A DNA stretch of 64,000 bases from an uncultured Alphaproteobacteria bacterium (GCA_905479265.1 CAJQLX010000022.1:1-64000); one strand, 5' to 3'. Positions 41,343 through 52,170 are shown, numbered from the stretch's first letter. Program-made: numbers and translations. Notes: generated by a model from the letters alone, not told the origin.

Positions 41343-42101
41343 TTAGGACGCAGAGAGGGATGATTCAACCGCTTTCCAAGTCCCATGTTGGTGAATTTCA
41401 ACACCAGAGAACCCGATCTTATAGGCCATCGTCTCGGATCCTTTGATCCAATAGCCGAGGTAGAACTTGGGCAGGTGTAGCAATTTCAAATGTTCAACGG
41501 TGTCGAGGATGCAGAATGTCCCAAGCGACCGGCGGGTCTCGTCCGGGCAAAAGAAGGAATAAACCGCCGACAGACCGTCTTCCATAGCATCAAACAGCAT
41601 ACAGGCCTTTAACGCACCGTCGCTGTCCCGCCACTCAAGCAGGCCGGATTCGACCGTGGACTGATCAATCATCATGCGCAGGTCGTCCGGCGTCATCAGC
41701 GCCATTTCTGACACGCCGTGGCGCGCGCGGATATAGCGATCAAACAACGCCCAATGTTCGGGCGTGCATTCGTTGACCCGAACGGAGCGGGTTAAATCGC
41801 GGTTGCGGTTGATGATCTTTCGATGCGTCCGCGAGGTCCGGTGAGAAGCAACGTCGATGCGAGCGGACATGCATGCATTGCACGACGGGCAAGCGGGGCG
41901 ATAGGCGATCTCGTGGCTGCGGCGAAAGCCCGACCAGCTGAGCGCGTCAAAAGCTTCATCATCACCATGATCCAAAGCCGTTATCAGCTTCCGCTCCGTG
42001 CGGTTCGGCAAATACGGGCAGGGCGCCGGAGCGGTCATGTAGAACACGCGCTCAATCTGCGACCAGTCATGGCGAAGGAATGTTTGGTTTTCGTTCGACA
42101 T
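41343..42101 (-). CDS. bpt: Aspartate/glutamate leucyltransferase (N-end rule)
   Basis: CPYLPNRTERKLITAL, GFRRSHEIAYRPACPSCNACMSARI, FYLGYWIKGSETMAYK. Confidence 0.93.
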   Translation of the reverse strand: MSNENQTFLRHDWSQIERVFYMTAPAPCPYLPNRTERKLITALDHGDDEAFDALSWSGFRRSHEIAYRPACPSCNACMSARIDVASHRTSRTHRKIINRNRDLTRSVRVNECTPEHWALFDRYIRARHGVSEMALMTPDDLRMMIDQSTVESGLLEWRDSDGALKACMLFDAMEDGLSAVYSFFCPDETRRSLGTFCILDTVEHLKLLHLPKFYLGYWIKGSETMAYKIGFSGVEIHQHGTWKAVESSLSAS

Positions 42102-42268
42102 GAACTTATCAGTGGCGGTTTGATTGGGTGAGGTCAAGGCTGGGCTGATATTAGCACGCTCAATTGCCAAGCTTGGCAGGGACCACTACAACAAAAGAAC
42201 GTGAGTTGACGTCTGCTAGGCGTCAGAACCGTTTTTGCTGAGTCATCCAGGGGAGGACGTCCGGAATC

Positions 42269-43996
42269 ATGGGCGCTGACAAAAAGATCGATAAATCGAA
42301 ACTGCCAAGTCGTCACACCACCGTAGGGCCAGAGCGTGCGCCGCACCGCTCTTACCTGCACGCGATGGGTTTGGGCGACGATGAAATCGCACAGCCGCTG
42401 ATCGGCGTTGCGACCACATGGAACGAAGCTGCGCCTTGTAACATTTCGCTGTCGCGTCAAGCGCAAGTGGTGAAGCGGGGCGTGGAGCACGCGCACGGGA
42501 CACCGCGTGAGTTTACCACCATCACCGTCACCGACGGCATCGCCATGGGCCACGAAGGCATGAAGTCTTCACTGGTTTCCCGTGAAGTGATTGCCGACTC
42601 CGTTGAGCTGACCATGCGTGGTCATTGTTACGATGGTTTGGTCGGTTTGGCAGGTTGTGACAAATCGCTACCCGGCATGATGATGGCGATGGTTCGTCTG
42701 AATGTACCGTCCGTGTTCCTGTATGGCGGTTCCATTCTGCCCGGCACGTTCAAAGGCCGCGATGTAACCGTGCAGGACTTGTTCGAAGCCGTTGGTCAGC
42801 ATGCTGTTGGTGAAATGTCTGACGAAGACTTGCACCTGTTGGAATGCATGGCGTGTCCTTCTGCGGGCTCCTGTGGCGCACAGTTCACTGCGAACACCAT
42901 GGCCTGTGTTTCTGAAGCCATCGGTCTGGCGTTACCGCACTCTGCTGGCGCGCCGGCACCGTACGAGATCCGTGACACTTTCGCGCATAAATCGGGTGAA
43001 GCGGTCATGTCGCTGATCGAAATGAACCTGCGCCCTCGTGATATCGTGACTCGTAAGTCGCTGGAAAACGCTGCGCGGGTTGTGGCGGCGACGGGGGGTT
43101 CGACCAACGCTGGTCTGCACCTGCCTGCGATCGCACACGAATGCGGCATCGACTTTGATCTGCATGATGTCTGTGACATTTTCCGCGATACCCCTTACAT
43201 CGCTGACCTCAAGCCCGGCGGTAAGTACGTGGCGAAGGACTTGTTCGAGATTGGCGGCGTGCCGATTGTGATCAAGGCGCTGATTGAAGGCGGCTACATC
43301 CACACGGATTGCATCACCACGACCGGCAAGACCATCGGTGAAAACCATGAGAAGATTGCGTTCCCAGAGGGCAACAAGGTCGTTTATCCCGTTTCCAACG
43401 CCATCACGCCGACCGGCGGTGTCGTGGGTCTGCGCGGCAATCTGGCTCCAGAAGGCGCAATCGTGAAGGTTGCGGGTATGGAAGTGCAGAACTTCAGCGG
43501 TCCAGCACGCGTTTTTGAGTGTGAAGAAGACTGCTTTGCTGCGGTTCAGAAGGGTGACTATCAGGACGGCGAAGTTCTGGTGATCCGCAACGAAGGGCCA
43601 AAGGGTGGTCCGGGCATGCGTGAAATGCTCTCCACCACCGCAGCGATCTACGGCCAAGGCCGAGGCGACAAGGTGGCACTGATCACCGACGGTCGCTTCT
43701 CGGGCGCGACCCGCGGTTTCTGTGTTGGTCACGTTGGTCCAGAAGCTGCTGTTGGTGGGCCGATTGGCTTGCTGCAGAACGGCGATCTGATCTCAATCGA
43801 CGCGGTTTCCGGTTTGATGACCGTTGACCTGTCGGACGAGGAATTGGAGCGTCGCCGGGGCGAGTGGAAGCCGCGCACGCACAACTACAATTCCGGTGCG
43901 ATCTGGCGTTACGCGCAAACAGTCGGTTCGGCTGAGAAGGGCGCGGTCTGTCATCCGGGCGGTAAAGGCGAAACACACGTTTACGCTGACATTTAA
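42269..43996 (+). CDS. ilvD: Dihydroxy-acid dehydratase
   Basis: ATTWNEAAPCNI, VGLAGCDKSLPGMMMAM, CPSAGSCGAQFTANTM, GRFSGATRGFCVGHVGPEA. Confidence 0.97.
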   Translation: MGADKKIDKSKLPSRHTTVGPERAPHRSYLHAMGLGDDEIAQPLIGVATTWNEAAPCNISLSRQAQVVKRGVEHAHGTPREFTTITVTDGIAMGHEGMKSSLVSREVIADSVELTMRGHCYDGLVGLAGCDKSLPGMMMAMVRLNVPSVFLYGGSILPGTFKGRDVTVQDLFEAVGQHAVGEMSDEDLHLLECMACPSAGSCGAQFTANTMACVSEAIGLALPHSAGAPAPYEIRDTFAHKSGEAVMSLIEMNLRPRDIVTRKSLENAARVVAATGGSTNAGLHLPAIAHECGIDFDLHDVCDIFRDTPYIADLKPGGKYVAKDLFEIGGVPIVIKALIEGGYIHTDCITTTGKTIGENHEKIAFPEGNKVVYPVSNAITPTGGVVGLRGNLAPEGAIVKVAGMEVQNFSGPARVFECEEDCFAAVQKGDYQDGEVLVIRNEGPKGGPGMREMLSTTAAIYGQGRGDKVALITDGRFSGATRGFCVGHVGPEAAVGGPIGLLQNGDLISIDAVSGLMTVDLSDEELERRRGEWKPRTHNYNSGAIWRYAQTVGSAEKGAVCHPGGKGETHVYADI

Positions 43997-44052
43997 CAAC
44001 ACGAGAGACGAGCAGGGTCGGCGAGTACCGTTCTGGCCCTGCTCAATCAGAT

Positions 44053-44550
44053 ATGAAACAAATCCTGAAATCCCTGTTCGGCTCTAAACGCCAACAGGGT
44101 TCTGAAATGGGCGCGGTCTTTGCAGACATCGCCACAACGATCCGCGACGAAGACGAGCCTTTTACCGAAGGCGAAGACGCGGACGCTGAGGAAGTCGAAA
44201 CCTACGCCCCTTTTTTGCTCGAAACCACCGAGACAGAAGACGGCACGCTGTCCTATCGCATCACCTCAGACCCGGAAATGCTGGAAAGCGATGGGTACTT
44301 GCAATCGCGTGATGGTCGGGGCGGGGGAACGTCGTGGACGGAGCTTGTGCGCGGGGCTTTGCACCTGTCGGGGCAGGCTGAAGTGCTCAATGATCTGTGC
44401 TTCATGTCCACCGACGAGCAATTTGTCGCTGAAACCCTCAACGCGGGCGATGCGGGGGCTGTGGCTGCTGTGGCTCAGGCCATGCACTGGGATCGCGCAA
44501 TGATGGATGCAGCGCTGGATTGGGCGCAAAAGCAGGGGTTCTGGGTCTAG
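44053..44550 (+). CDS. Hypothetical protein
   Basis: 165-aa ORF downstream of ilvD, same strand. Confidence 0.6.
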   Translation: MKQILKSLFGSKRQQGSEMGAVFADIATTIRDEDEPFTEGEDADAEEVETYAPFLLETTETEDGTLSYRITSDPEMLESDGYLQSRDGRGGGTSWTELVRGALHLSGQAEVLNDLCFMSTDEQFVAETLNAGDAGAVAAVAQAMHWDRAMMDAALDWAQKQGFWV

Positions 44551-44583
44551 GCCGAGACACCCTGCTTTCTTAACCGCGCGCTT

Positions 44584-46005
44584 TTATAGCCCAGCAATCA
44601 GGCTGTTTGGATCCGCCTTCAACCGGTCATACATTCGTCCGGCGCGCTGCTCGATCGCCTCACACGCGTCGAGCACGAGATCTTCGCGGAACCGCTTGCC
44701 AATGATCTGCACCGAGACAGGCATCCCGTCCGCAAAGTGAGACCCGATGTTCCCTGCCGGCAGGCCGAGGAAGTTCATCGAGTAGACGTAGACCGCCGAG
44801 CCAATCAAATCGAGCATGCCGTCAAGGTCTTCAGCATCGCGGTTCCACGGCTGGGTCGTGACGGGCATGAACGGCGTCAGGACCAGCGGGTATTTCTCCA
44901 AAAACAGCAAATAGTCGCGCACGTGCTTGGACCGCCGCGCCAAGCCCTGCATCAGCTCATCGCCCTGATAGAGGGTGAAGTAGTCGAAATAGCTGTCGAA
45001 AATCCGGTTAACGGACTCGCTGCCATACTCGCGCACAGCAGGGGTTAGGTGCGCCAGTAGATCGCCAAAGAAGCAGCCTTCGGCGTCCTTGATCATCGCG
45101 TCGAAGTTCGGCAATTCGACTTCTTCGAGCACGTAGCCCGCGTCTTTTAGCGCATCAATAGCGGCATCAAGCGCTGCCTCTGTTTCCGTGGACAAACCAC
45201 GTCGGGGCATATAGCGGGTGAAGCCAACCTTCTTGGGGCCGTCGATCGCAGGACCGTCAAACGCAACCGGGGCCATCCACGGATCATGCGGGTTGTAGCG
45301 TGTGAGCGCGCGCATCCCCAGCCGGACATCTTCGACATCGCGGGTGATGACACCCTGCACGGACATCAGCTGGGCCAAGATCGAACGTTCCGCCGGGGCG
45401 GAGGGGTTGTAAGCGGGGGTGCGGCCCAAACCGGGCTTGACGGTTGCCGCGCCAACCGCTGCGGCCGGATAGCGCACGGATCCCGCGATATCGTTGCCGT
45501 GCGCAATCGCGCCCATGCCGCCCATAACAGCAGACGATGCGCCACCGGATGATCCGCCAGAGGTTGCCCAGTCGTTCCACGGGTTAAACGTGCGACCATG
45601 CAGATCGTTTACCGTGGTTGCACGCATGGAGAATTCCGGGGTGTTGGTCCGGCCAATAATCACCGCGCCAGCAGCCTCAAGGTTCTGCACAACCGGCGCA
45701 TCACCCGGCGAGATCAAGTCCTTGAACGCTTCGACACCGTTTGTGTTCGCCCAGCCTTTCTGGTCGATGTTGACCTTAACCGTCACGGGAACGCCATGCA
45801 TCTCACCGCGTCCGTCTTTCTGCGCATCCAGCGCTTTTGCGCGCTCCAGTGCTGGTTCACTGAGGTCTTGCACGACAGCATTCAGCGTCGGGTTTGTGAC
45901 GTGCATCCTGTCGATGCTGGCTTGCGCTGCATCAACACAGGAAATGTCGCCCTTGCGGATCAACGCAGCAGTTTCGGTTCCAGAAAGTTCCCAAAGTTCA
46001 GTCAC
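44584..46005 (-). CDS. Amidase (amidase signature family)
   Basis: GVPVTVKVNIDQKGW, WATSGGSSGGASSAVMGGMGAIAHGNDIAGSVRYPA. Confidence 0.93.
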   Translation of the reverse strand: MTELWELSGTETAALIRKGDISCVDAAQASIDRMHVTNPTLNAVVQDLSEPALERAKALDAQKDGRGEMHGVPVTVKVNIDQKGWANTNGVEAFKDLISPGDAPVVQNLEAAGAVIIGRTNTPEFSMRATTVNDLHGRTFNPWNDWATSGGSSGGASSAVMGGMGAIAHGNDIAGSVRYPAAAVGAATVKPGLGRTPAYNPSAPAERSILAQLMSVQGVITRDVEDVRLGMRALTRYNPHDPWMAPVAFDGPAIDGPKKVGFTRYMPRRGLSTETEAALDAAIDALKDAGYVLEEVELPNFDAMIKDAEGCFFGDLLAHLTPAVREYGSESVNRIFDSYFDYFTLYQGDELMQGLARRSKHVRDYLLFLEKYPLVLTPFMPVTTQPWNRDAEDLDGMLDLIGSAVYVYSMNFLGLPAGNIGSHFADGMPVSVQIIGKRFREDLVLDACEAIEQRAGRMYDRLKADPNSLIAGL

Positions 46006-46095
46006 GGTATCGGCCTCCCACCATCGTTACTTGGGGTAGCAAATCACAGAAACTGTTGGGAGTCTTGGGGCTAAAAGCTGGGGATACCGCTTTGG

Positions 46096-46866
46096 TTAGG
46101 AAAACTCGGCCCAAACCGGCGTGTGGTCTGAGGCTTTTTCCTTGGGTCGAGGCGTGCGGTCGATGCCGGCGTTCACCAATCGGTCCGCAGCTTGCGGCGA
46201 GGCAAGGATGAAATCGATCCGCCAGCCGTGGTCCTTGTCATAGGCTCCGCGTTGATAATCCCAGTAAGAAAACTGGCCGGGTCGTTCTTCGAATACCCGA
46301 AACGTGTCGGTCAAACCCATGTTGAGCAGGGTGTAGAGACGGTCCTTGCTCTCTGGTCGCCCGAGGGCGTCGTCTTTCATCGCCGTTGGGCTGTAAACGT
46401 CGGCATCGGTTGGAATGACGTTGTAGTCACCGCACAGCACAAAGGGCTGCTCCGTCGCCAGCAGACTTTCCGCATGGCGGATCAGTCGGTCCATCCAGCT
46501 GAGTTTGTAATCAAACTTTGGCCCCGGTGCCGGGTTGCCGTTGGGCAGGTACAGGCCGCCGACGATGAAGCCGTCGCGGGTCTCGACCTCAATATAACGG
46601 GCGTGATCGTCCTCGTCGTCACCGGGCAGGGCGCGCAAGCGGGTTTCGACCGGTTCCCGAGACAGGATCGCCACGCCATTGTAGCTCTTTTGGCCAACGA
46701 TGGTTGCGTGATAGCCAGCGGCTTCGAGGTCGGCGAAGGGGAAGTTTTCGTCCTGCGCTTTGATTTCTTGCAAGCACACAATGTCAGGCTTAAACGCGTC
46801 CAGCCACTCAGTGACGTTCGCGAGCCGGGCACGGACGGAATTTACGTTAAAGCTGGCAACCTTCAC
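46096..46866 (-). CDS. xth: Exodeoxyribonuclease III
   Basis: VKVASFNVNSVRARL (GTG start), CLQEIKAQDENFP, LCGDYNVIPTDADVY, SDHTPVWAEF. Confidence 0.94.
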   Translation of the reverse strand: MKVASFNVNSVRARLANVTEWLDAFKPDIVCLQEIKAQDENFPFADLEAAGYHATIVGQKSYNGVAILSREPVETRLRALPGDDEDDHARYIEVETRDGFIVGGLYLPNGNPAPGPKFDYKLSWMDRLIRHAESLLATEQPFVLCGDYNVIPTDADVYSPTAMKDDALGRPESKDRLYTLLNMGLTDTFRVFEERPGQFSYWDYQRGAYDKDHGWRIDFILASPQAADRLVNAGIDRTPRPKEKASDHTPVWAEFS

Positions 46867-46870
46867 GTGA

Positions 46871-47227
46871 TCAGAACACGCTGAAAGACGTGCCGCAGCC
46901 GCACGAGGCCGTTGCGTTTGGATTGTTGATCTTGAACGCCGCGCCAATCAGCTCGTCCACAAAATCAACTTCCGCGCCTTCCATGAACTCCATGGACGTT
47001 TCATCGACCAGCAGTTTAACGCCATCGGTTTCGAAGATGCTGTCGTCTGTCTTCACAGCTTCGTCAAAGTCGATTTTGTATTGAAAGCCGGAGCACCCGC
47101 CCCCCAACACCGACACACGCAGATGCAAGGCGGCGTTCCCCTCCATCTCGCGCAAAGTCTTGACACGAGCGGCGGCAGAAGCGGTTAGGATGACAGTCGA
47201 GCTGTCTTCTGGTCTATCCAAAGGCAT
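46871..47227 (-). CDS. erpA: Iron-sulfur cluster insertion protein ErpA
   Basis: LRVSVLGGGCSGFQYKIDFD, NPNATASCGCGTSFSV. Confidence 0.93.
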   Translation of the reverse strand: MPLDRPEDSSTVILTASAAARVKTLREMEGNAALHLRVSVLGGGCSGFQYKIDFDEAVKTDDSIFETDGVKLLVDETSMEFMEGAEVDFVDELIGAAFKINNPNATASCGCGTSFSVF

Positions 47228-47294
47228 AGATTGAGAGTAGGGAGTGCCTGCGCATCCTTCAAGAGAGAACTCCGCCGATTGGGGTCAAAATGTC

Positions 47295-48461
47295 ATGTCC
47301 ACCCTCGCTTCTTACGCCATAAACCCTACAAAGACCCGTGGACGGGCACATTTAGAGCCGGGAAGTGACGGCGGAGAGCGGTTGCCGCACCAGCGCGATC
47401 GCGACCGAATCATTCACAGCCGAGCGTTTCGCAAGCTGCTTTACAAAACCCAAGTCTTTGTCAGCGATGAAAACGACACGCTGCGAACGCGCCTGACGCA
47501 CTCGATGGAAGTCGCGCAAATCACCCGTGATATGTGCCGGGCGCTTTCGCTGAACGAAGACTTGGGCGAAACCGTTGCGCTGGCTCACGATCTGGGCCAC
47601 AGCCCCTTTGGCCATGCGGGCGAAGATGCGCTGTCGGATTGCTTGCATCAACGGGGCTTGCCGTCGTTCAATCACAACCTGCATACGGCCAAGATCGTCA
47701 CGGTGCTTGAGCGTCGCTATGCCGCTTATGACGGACTGAACTTGTGTTGGGAAACGCTGGAGGGCATCGCCAAGCACAATGGCCCCGTTCACGGTGATTT
47801 GGCCGCAGATATGGAACGCCTGTTTGCTGGCTTTGATCTTGAGCTGCACACCCACGCCTCAGCCGAGGCACAGGTTGCCGCGCTGTCGGATGATATCGCC
47901 TACAACACGCATGACGTTGACGACGGCTTGCGTGCCGGTTTGCTGGACTTTGCCGCGTTGGCCGATGTTGCGTTGCCCGCTCGGGCGCTTCGGGACATTG
48001 ACGCGACTTTTCCGGGCCTGCCTGCAGACAAGCGCGCTTTTGAAGTCGCACGGCGGATGATTTCCGAGCTGATCGGTGACGTGCTGTCGAACAGCCGGGG
48101 TTTGCTGGCTGCGTTCGCGGGGCGGGGACCGGAAGACATTCGCGCGCATGAGACGCACGTTATCGCGTTCTCTCCGGCGATGTACGAAGATCTGCAGGAA
48201 CTGCGCGCCTTTCTGTTTACCAATCTCTACCGCCACCCACAGGTGAATCGCCGCCGTCATAAGACGACAAAGATCATTCGCGACCTCTTCGACCTTTACG
48301 ACGCTCGCCCTGATCTGCTGTTGAGCGAGAAGGGTATGGCAGAGGCGATGGATGACCCTGTTGTCCGAGCTGGCATCGTCACCGACACTATTGCATCCAT
48401 GACTGATAAATCGGCAATCGAAGAGCATCGGCGCCAGTTCGATCTCTATGCCATCGACTGA
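47295..48461 (+). CDS. dgt: Deoxyguanosinetriphosphate triphosphohydrolase-like protein
   Basis: RDRDRIIHSRAFRKLLYKTQVF, HDLGHSPFGHAGEDAL, DDIAYNTHDVDDGL. Confidence 0.95.
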   Translation: MSTLASYAINPTKTRGRAHLEPGSDGGERLPHQRDRDRIIHSRAFRKLLYKTQVFVSDENDTLRTRLTHSMEVAQITRDMCRALSLNEDLGETVALAHDLGHSPFGHAGEDALSDCLHQRGLPSFNHNLHTAKIVTVLERRYAAYDGLNLCWETLEGIAKHNGPVHGDLAADMERLFAGFDLELHTHASAEAQVAALSDDIAYNTHDVDDGLRAGLLDFAALADVALPARALRDIDATFPGLPADKRAFEVARRMISELIGDVLSNSRGLLAAFAGRGPEDIRAHETHVIAFSPAMYEDLQELRAFLFTNLYRHPQVNRRRHKTTKIIRDLFDLYDARPDLLLSEKGMAEAMDDPVVRAGIVTDTIASMTDKSAIEEHRRQFDLYAID

Positions 48462-48485
48462 CCCCCACCAAAGGCCACGCTTTCC

Positions 48486-50255
48486 ATGAATCTGTTTGCC
48501 AACCTCGAAATCCGGTTGAAAGCCCACCTCGCTTCTATGGTCGCCGATGGCCGCTTGCCCGATGGACTGCCGATTGACCGCATTACGGTGGAGCCGCCGC
48601 GCGATGCGAGCCACGGTGATTTCGCAACGAACGCCGCGATGGTGTTGGCAAAACCGGCGAAGACCAACCCTCGCGCGCTGGCGGAAGAGTTGGTGGCCGA
48701 GATTGCTGGCTGGGCGGAAATTGATACAGCCGAGATTGCAGGGCCGGGCTTCATCAACATGCGCGCTAAAGACGAAGCATGGCATGGGCTGCTCAAGGGC
48801 ATTTTGACCGATGGGGACGGCTTCGGAAGCTCTGACTTGGGGCAGGGCAATCCGGTGAATGTCGAGTACGTTTCGGCCAACCCCACTGGCCCTTTGCACC
48901 TGGGCCACGCACGCGGCGCGGTTGTGGGTGATGTCATGGCGGCGTTGCTGGCCAAAGTCGGCTTTGGCGTCACGCGGGAATACTACATCAACGACGCAGG
49001 CGCGCAGGTAGACGTTCTGGGCCGGACCGCTTTTGCCCGTTATCGCGAAGTGCTGGGCGAGACCATCACGCTGGAGGATGGCCAATACCCCGGCGAATAC
49101 ATGATCGACATCGCGCAAGCCCTTGCGGACCGGGATGGCGACAAATGGTTGACCGCCAACGAAGACGAGTGGCTGCCTGAGTTCCGCGCCTTTGCGATTG
49201 ACTACAACATGAACGAAGTGCGCAGCACGCTGGCGCTGATGGACATCGACCAGCTCTATGTCAGCGAGCGCAGCATTGTCGATACGGGCGGGGTCGAGCG
49301 CGCGATTGGCAAGCTGACCGATCTGGGTTTGATGTATTGGGGCGTTCTTGAGCCACCAAAGGGCAAGAAGCCGGATGATTGGGAAGAGCGCGAGCAGCTG
49401 CTGTTCCGCTCGACCGCCTTTGGCGACGACGTGGATCGCCCGCTGAAGAAGTCCGACGGCTCCTACACCTATTTCGCCAACGACATCGCCTATCATTACG
49501 ACAAGCACATGCGTGGCTTTGCAGAGCAGATTGACGTCTGGGGTGAAGATCACAAGGGCTACATCAAGCGGATGCAAGCCGCTGTCGCGGGCGTGACCGA
49601 CAAGCAGGCCGCGCTAGAGATCATCATTTGTAACATTGTAAAGGTGTTCAAAAACGGTGAGCCGGTGAAGCTGTCCAAGCGCGCCGGTAACATCGTCACC
49701 TTGGAAAGTATGGTCCGCGAGATTGGCGCTTCAGCGCTGCGGTTCATCATGCTGACGCGGCGCAACAATGAAGTGCTGGAGTTCGATATCGCGGAAGTAA
49801 CATCCGCCACCAAAGATAATCCCGTCTTTTATGTCCAATATGCACATGCACGTATTTCCAGTGCTTTACGGAAAGCAGTTGAGGTCTTTACGGATTCGCG
49901 AATCGATGATAAATCTTTATGCGATGCTGAATTTGCTCACCTGCGGACACGCGAAGAACAGCGACTTATATCGGTCGTTGCGCAGTTCCCTCGTATTGTA
50001 GAGAGCGCTGCTCTCGCTCGGGAACCTCATCGTGTGGCGTTTTATTTGAGTGACCTTGCCGGAGCCATTCATGGGCTTTGGGCTGCAGGGAATGTAGATC
50101 CAGCGCAAAGAATTGTTGTCGACGACGATCTGCCGCTCACGCAAGCTCGCCTTGCGCTTATTAGAGCGGCTCAGATTACATTAGCGACCGGGTTGCGTCT
50201 TTTGGGCGTAGTGCCGGTTCAGGAGCTGCGCCGTAATGAGCAAGAGCTATTTTGA
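48486..50255 (+). CDS. argS: Arginyl-tRNA synthetase
   Basis: EYVSANPTGPLHLGHARGAVVGD (HIGH-like), KLSKRAGNIVTLESMV, C-terminal anticodon-binding domain. Confidence 0.97.
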   Translation: MNLFANLEIRLKAHLASMVADGRLPDGLPIDRITVEPPRDASHGDFATNAAMVLAKPAKTNPRALAEELVAEIAGWAEIDTAEIAGPGFINMRAKDEAWHGLLKGILTDGDGFGSSDLGQGNPVNVEYVSANPTGPLHLGHARGAVVGDVMAALLAKVGFGVTREYYINDAGAQVDVLGRTAFARYREVLGETITLEDGQYPGEYMIDIAQALADRDGDKWLTANEDEWLPEFRAFAIDYNMNEVRSTLALMDIDQLYVSERSIVDTGGVERAIGKLTDLGLMYWGVLEPPKGKKPDDWEEREQLLFRSTAFGDDVDRPLKKSDGSYTYFANDIAYHYDKHMRGFAEQIDVWGEDHKGYIKRMQAAVAGVTDKQAALEIIICNIVKVFKNGEPVKLSKRAGNIVTLESMVREIGASALRFIMLTRRNNEVLEFDIAEVTSATKDNPVFYVQYAHARISSALRKAVEVFTDSRIDDKSLCDAEFAHLRTREEQRLISVVAQFPRIVESAALAREPHRVAFYLSDLAGAIHGLWAAGNVDPAQRIVVDDDLPLTQARLALIRAAQITLATGLRLLGVVPVQELRRNEQELF

Positions 50256-52170
50256 ACGCCGTATTTTTGGTGAAGGTGATAACGCCGACGCCAATCAGGA
50301 AAACGCCCCAACGCTGGGGTCGTTGAAATCCGAAAATCTGACTGCGCCCTCGCAGCCGTATCGCTTTGGTGCGAGCCGAAAAGGCATTCGCCCTGCGATC
50401 ACAGCGCCGGAGCCTGAACAGGCTCAGGTCCAGCCAGAATTCGAACAGCCGGGTTTTGGCTGGGAAGCATCCAACGAATTACGCAGTCGCTTAGGCATGA
50501 CCGCAGAAGCGCCGATGGAAGAAACGGCTGCGCCCGTTTGGGACGCGCAGACCGCAGCGCCAGAAGAAATCCAACAGCATGTCGCGGAACAAGAGCGTCT
50601 GATGGACGACTTAACCGGCTACCAGAGCAGCGAAGAGCCTTATCCGCTCGGCGCGCCACAGCCGTCGCTGGCGACCGAGCCGGACGAGCCGTCTTTTGGC
50701 TTCCACGGTGGTCGTGACTTCGACGAACCGCAGCATACGCCGCCCAGCACGCCGTCTTTCCAAGCTGCGCCTGTCGCGACAACAGCAACCCATGCTGTCA
50801 GCCCAGCTGCTGCGCCGCAAAGTGCGGTGACAGAGCCTCGCATGGCTTCTGCTTCTGCCATCCGTGCGGGTGAGCGAGTGAACCTCAGCGATCAGCGCGC
50901 CGGTCCGTCCGTGCAGCCTAATCATTACGTTTCCACCGACGCGCAAGCAGCCGAGCGCCGTCCATCCGGTCCGCTGGGGCCAGCTGGTCGAAAGGCCACG
51001 GCAAATCCCTTGGCCGGTGCTGCGGCATCCCGTGAAACGCAACGGCGCAAGCCTGCGCCAATTCGGACCGAGCGGCGTGGAAATTCTGCTTTGCCATCGC
51101 GACCACCAAAGCGTGATCGCAAAAAGGGTGGCGGCGCGTTCATGTTTATCCGCAATGGCATGATGGCCGTGGTGATGCTGCTCGGGCTTGGGCTGCTCAT
51201 GTCCGTCAGTTACGCCGCGTTTAAAGGCATTGGCCAATCGCAGAATGACGATGCGCTGGTTCTGCTGGCGCCAGAAGGTCCGATCAAATTGCGCCCGGAC
51301 GAAGCCGGCATTGACCCCAATGTTGCCGCCGGACGCTCGTTTGAGACTGATTTATCGGTGCTGACCAACCCACGCGGTGTTCTGGAGCCATCCGACGACC
51401 GCTACGCCAGTGATGCGGGTGACGCGCCAACCATGACGATGAACTTTGGTGGTCAGTCCCTGATTGTTCCGCAAATTGACAGCGCGCGAGCGCCGGTGAC
51501 CCTTGAGCCCATCACAGAAGTTGCCGTGGCAGCGCCGGCGGAAAGTGCGACACCAGCCGCCCTCACGCCTGCTCCAGCAGCTGAAGTGGCACCACTGACA
51601 GCGCCTGCGGATGAAGAGCCTTTGGCCGACGCTTCACCACTGGCAAACGGCTTGATTGACGTGATTCCCAAAACACGCGGCACCGTGCCTTTGACCTATG
51701 AAGGCTTCGCCCGAACCGTTCAGGCAAGCGCTCAGGTGACAACGATGACGCCAACGCTGTTGGCTTCAACGGCGGTGCTGACGCCATCAAACACGGCGTC
51801 TGCGCAAACCGTTCAGTTGACGGGGCAGCGCGGCAGCGTTTCCCAAACAGCGTCCATTGATCCCGCTTCTGGCCTGCCAACCACGCCGCAATCACCGGGT
51901 TTGTCGGGTGCAGCCGTCATTGCGCCCTTTGGCATTCAGCTTGCCTCCCTGCGGACCGAGCAACAGGCAAAAGTGCTTTGGGAGCGGTTGCAGGACAAGT
52001 ATCCATCGCTGCTCGGTGGCCTATCGAGCCGCGTTGTTAAATACGACTCGACCTCTCGTGGGATCTTCTATCGCCTGCAAGCCGGTCCAATGCCGACGAA
52101 AATCACCGCTGTCGATTTCTGTGTGAAGCTTAAGGTCGCCGGTCAGGAATGTTTTTTCGTCCGCGGCTAG
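50236..52170 (+). CDS. SPOR domain-containing membrane protein
   Basis: Disordered N-terminus, TM FIRNGMMAVVMLLGLGLLMSV, C-terminal FGIQLASLRTEQQAKVLWERL...FYRLQAGPM (SPOR). 20-bp overlap with argS. Confidence 0.9.
   Translation: MSKSYFERRIFGEGDNADANQENAPTLGSLKSENLTAPSQPYRFGASRKGIRPAITAPEPEQAQVQPEFEQPGFGWEASNELRSRLGMTAEAPMEETAAPVWDAQTAAPEEIQQHVAEQERLMDDLTGYQSSEEPYPLGAPQPSLATEPDEPSFGFHGGRDFDEPQHTPPSTPSFQAAPVATTATHAVSPAAAPQSAVTEPRMASASAIRAGERVNLSDQRAGPSVQPNHYVSTDAQAAERRPSGPLGPAGRKATANPLAGAAASRETQRRKPAPIRTERRGNSALPSRPPKRDRKKGGGAFMFIRNGMMAVVMLLGLGLLMSVSYAAFKGIGQSQNDDALVLLAPEGPIKLRPDEAGIDPNVAAGRSFETDLSVLTNPRGVLEPSDDRYASDAGDAPTMTMNFGGQSLIVPQIDSARAPVTLEPITEVAVAAPAESATPAALTPAPAAEVAPLTAPADEEPLADASPLANGLIDVIPKTRGTVPLTYEGFARTVQASAQVTTMTPTLLASTAVLTPSNTASAQTVQLTGQRGSVSQTASIDPASGLPTTPQSPGLSGAAVIAPFGIQLASLRTEQQAKVLWERLQDKYPSLLGGLSSRVVKYDSTSRGIFYRLQAGPMPTKITAVDFCVKLKVAGQECFFVRG

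Noticed and set aside
47859-49577. 572-aa minus-strand ORF opposite dgt and argS
   Set aside because: Shadow ORF from codon bias of the true + strand genes; no recognisable domain, crosses two confident genes
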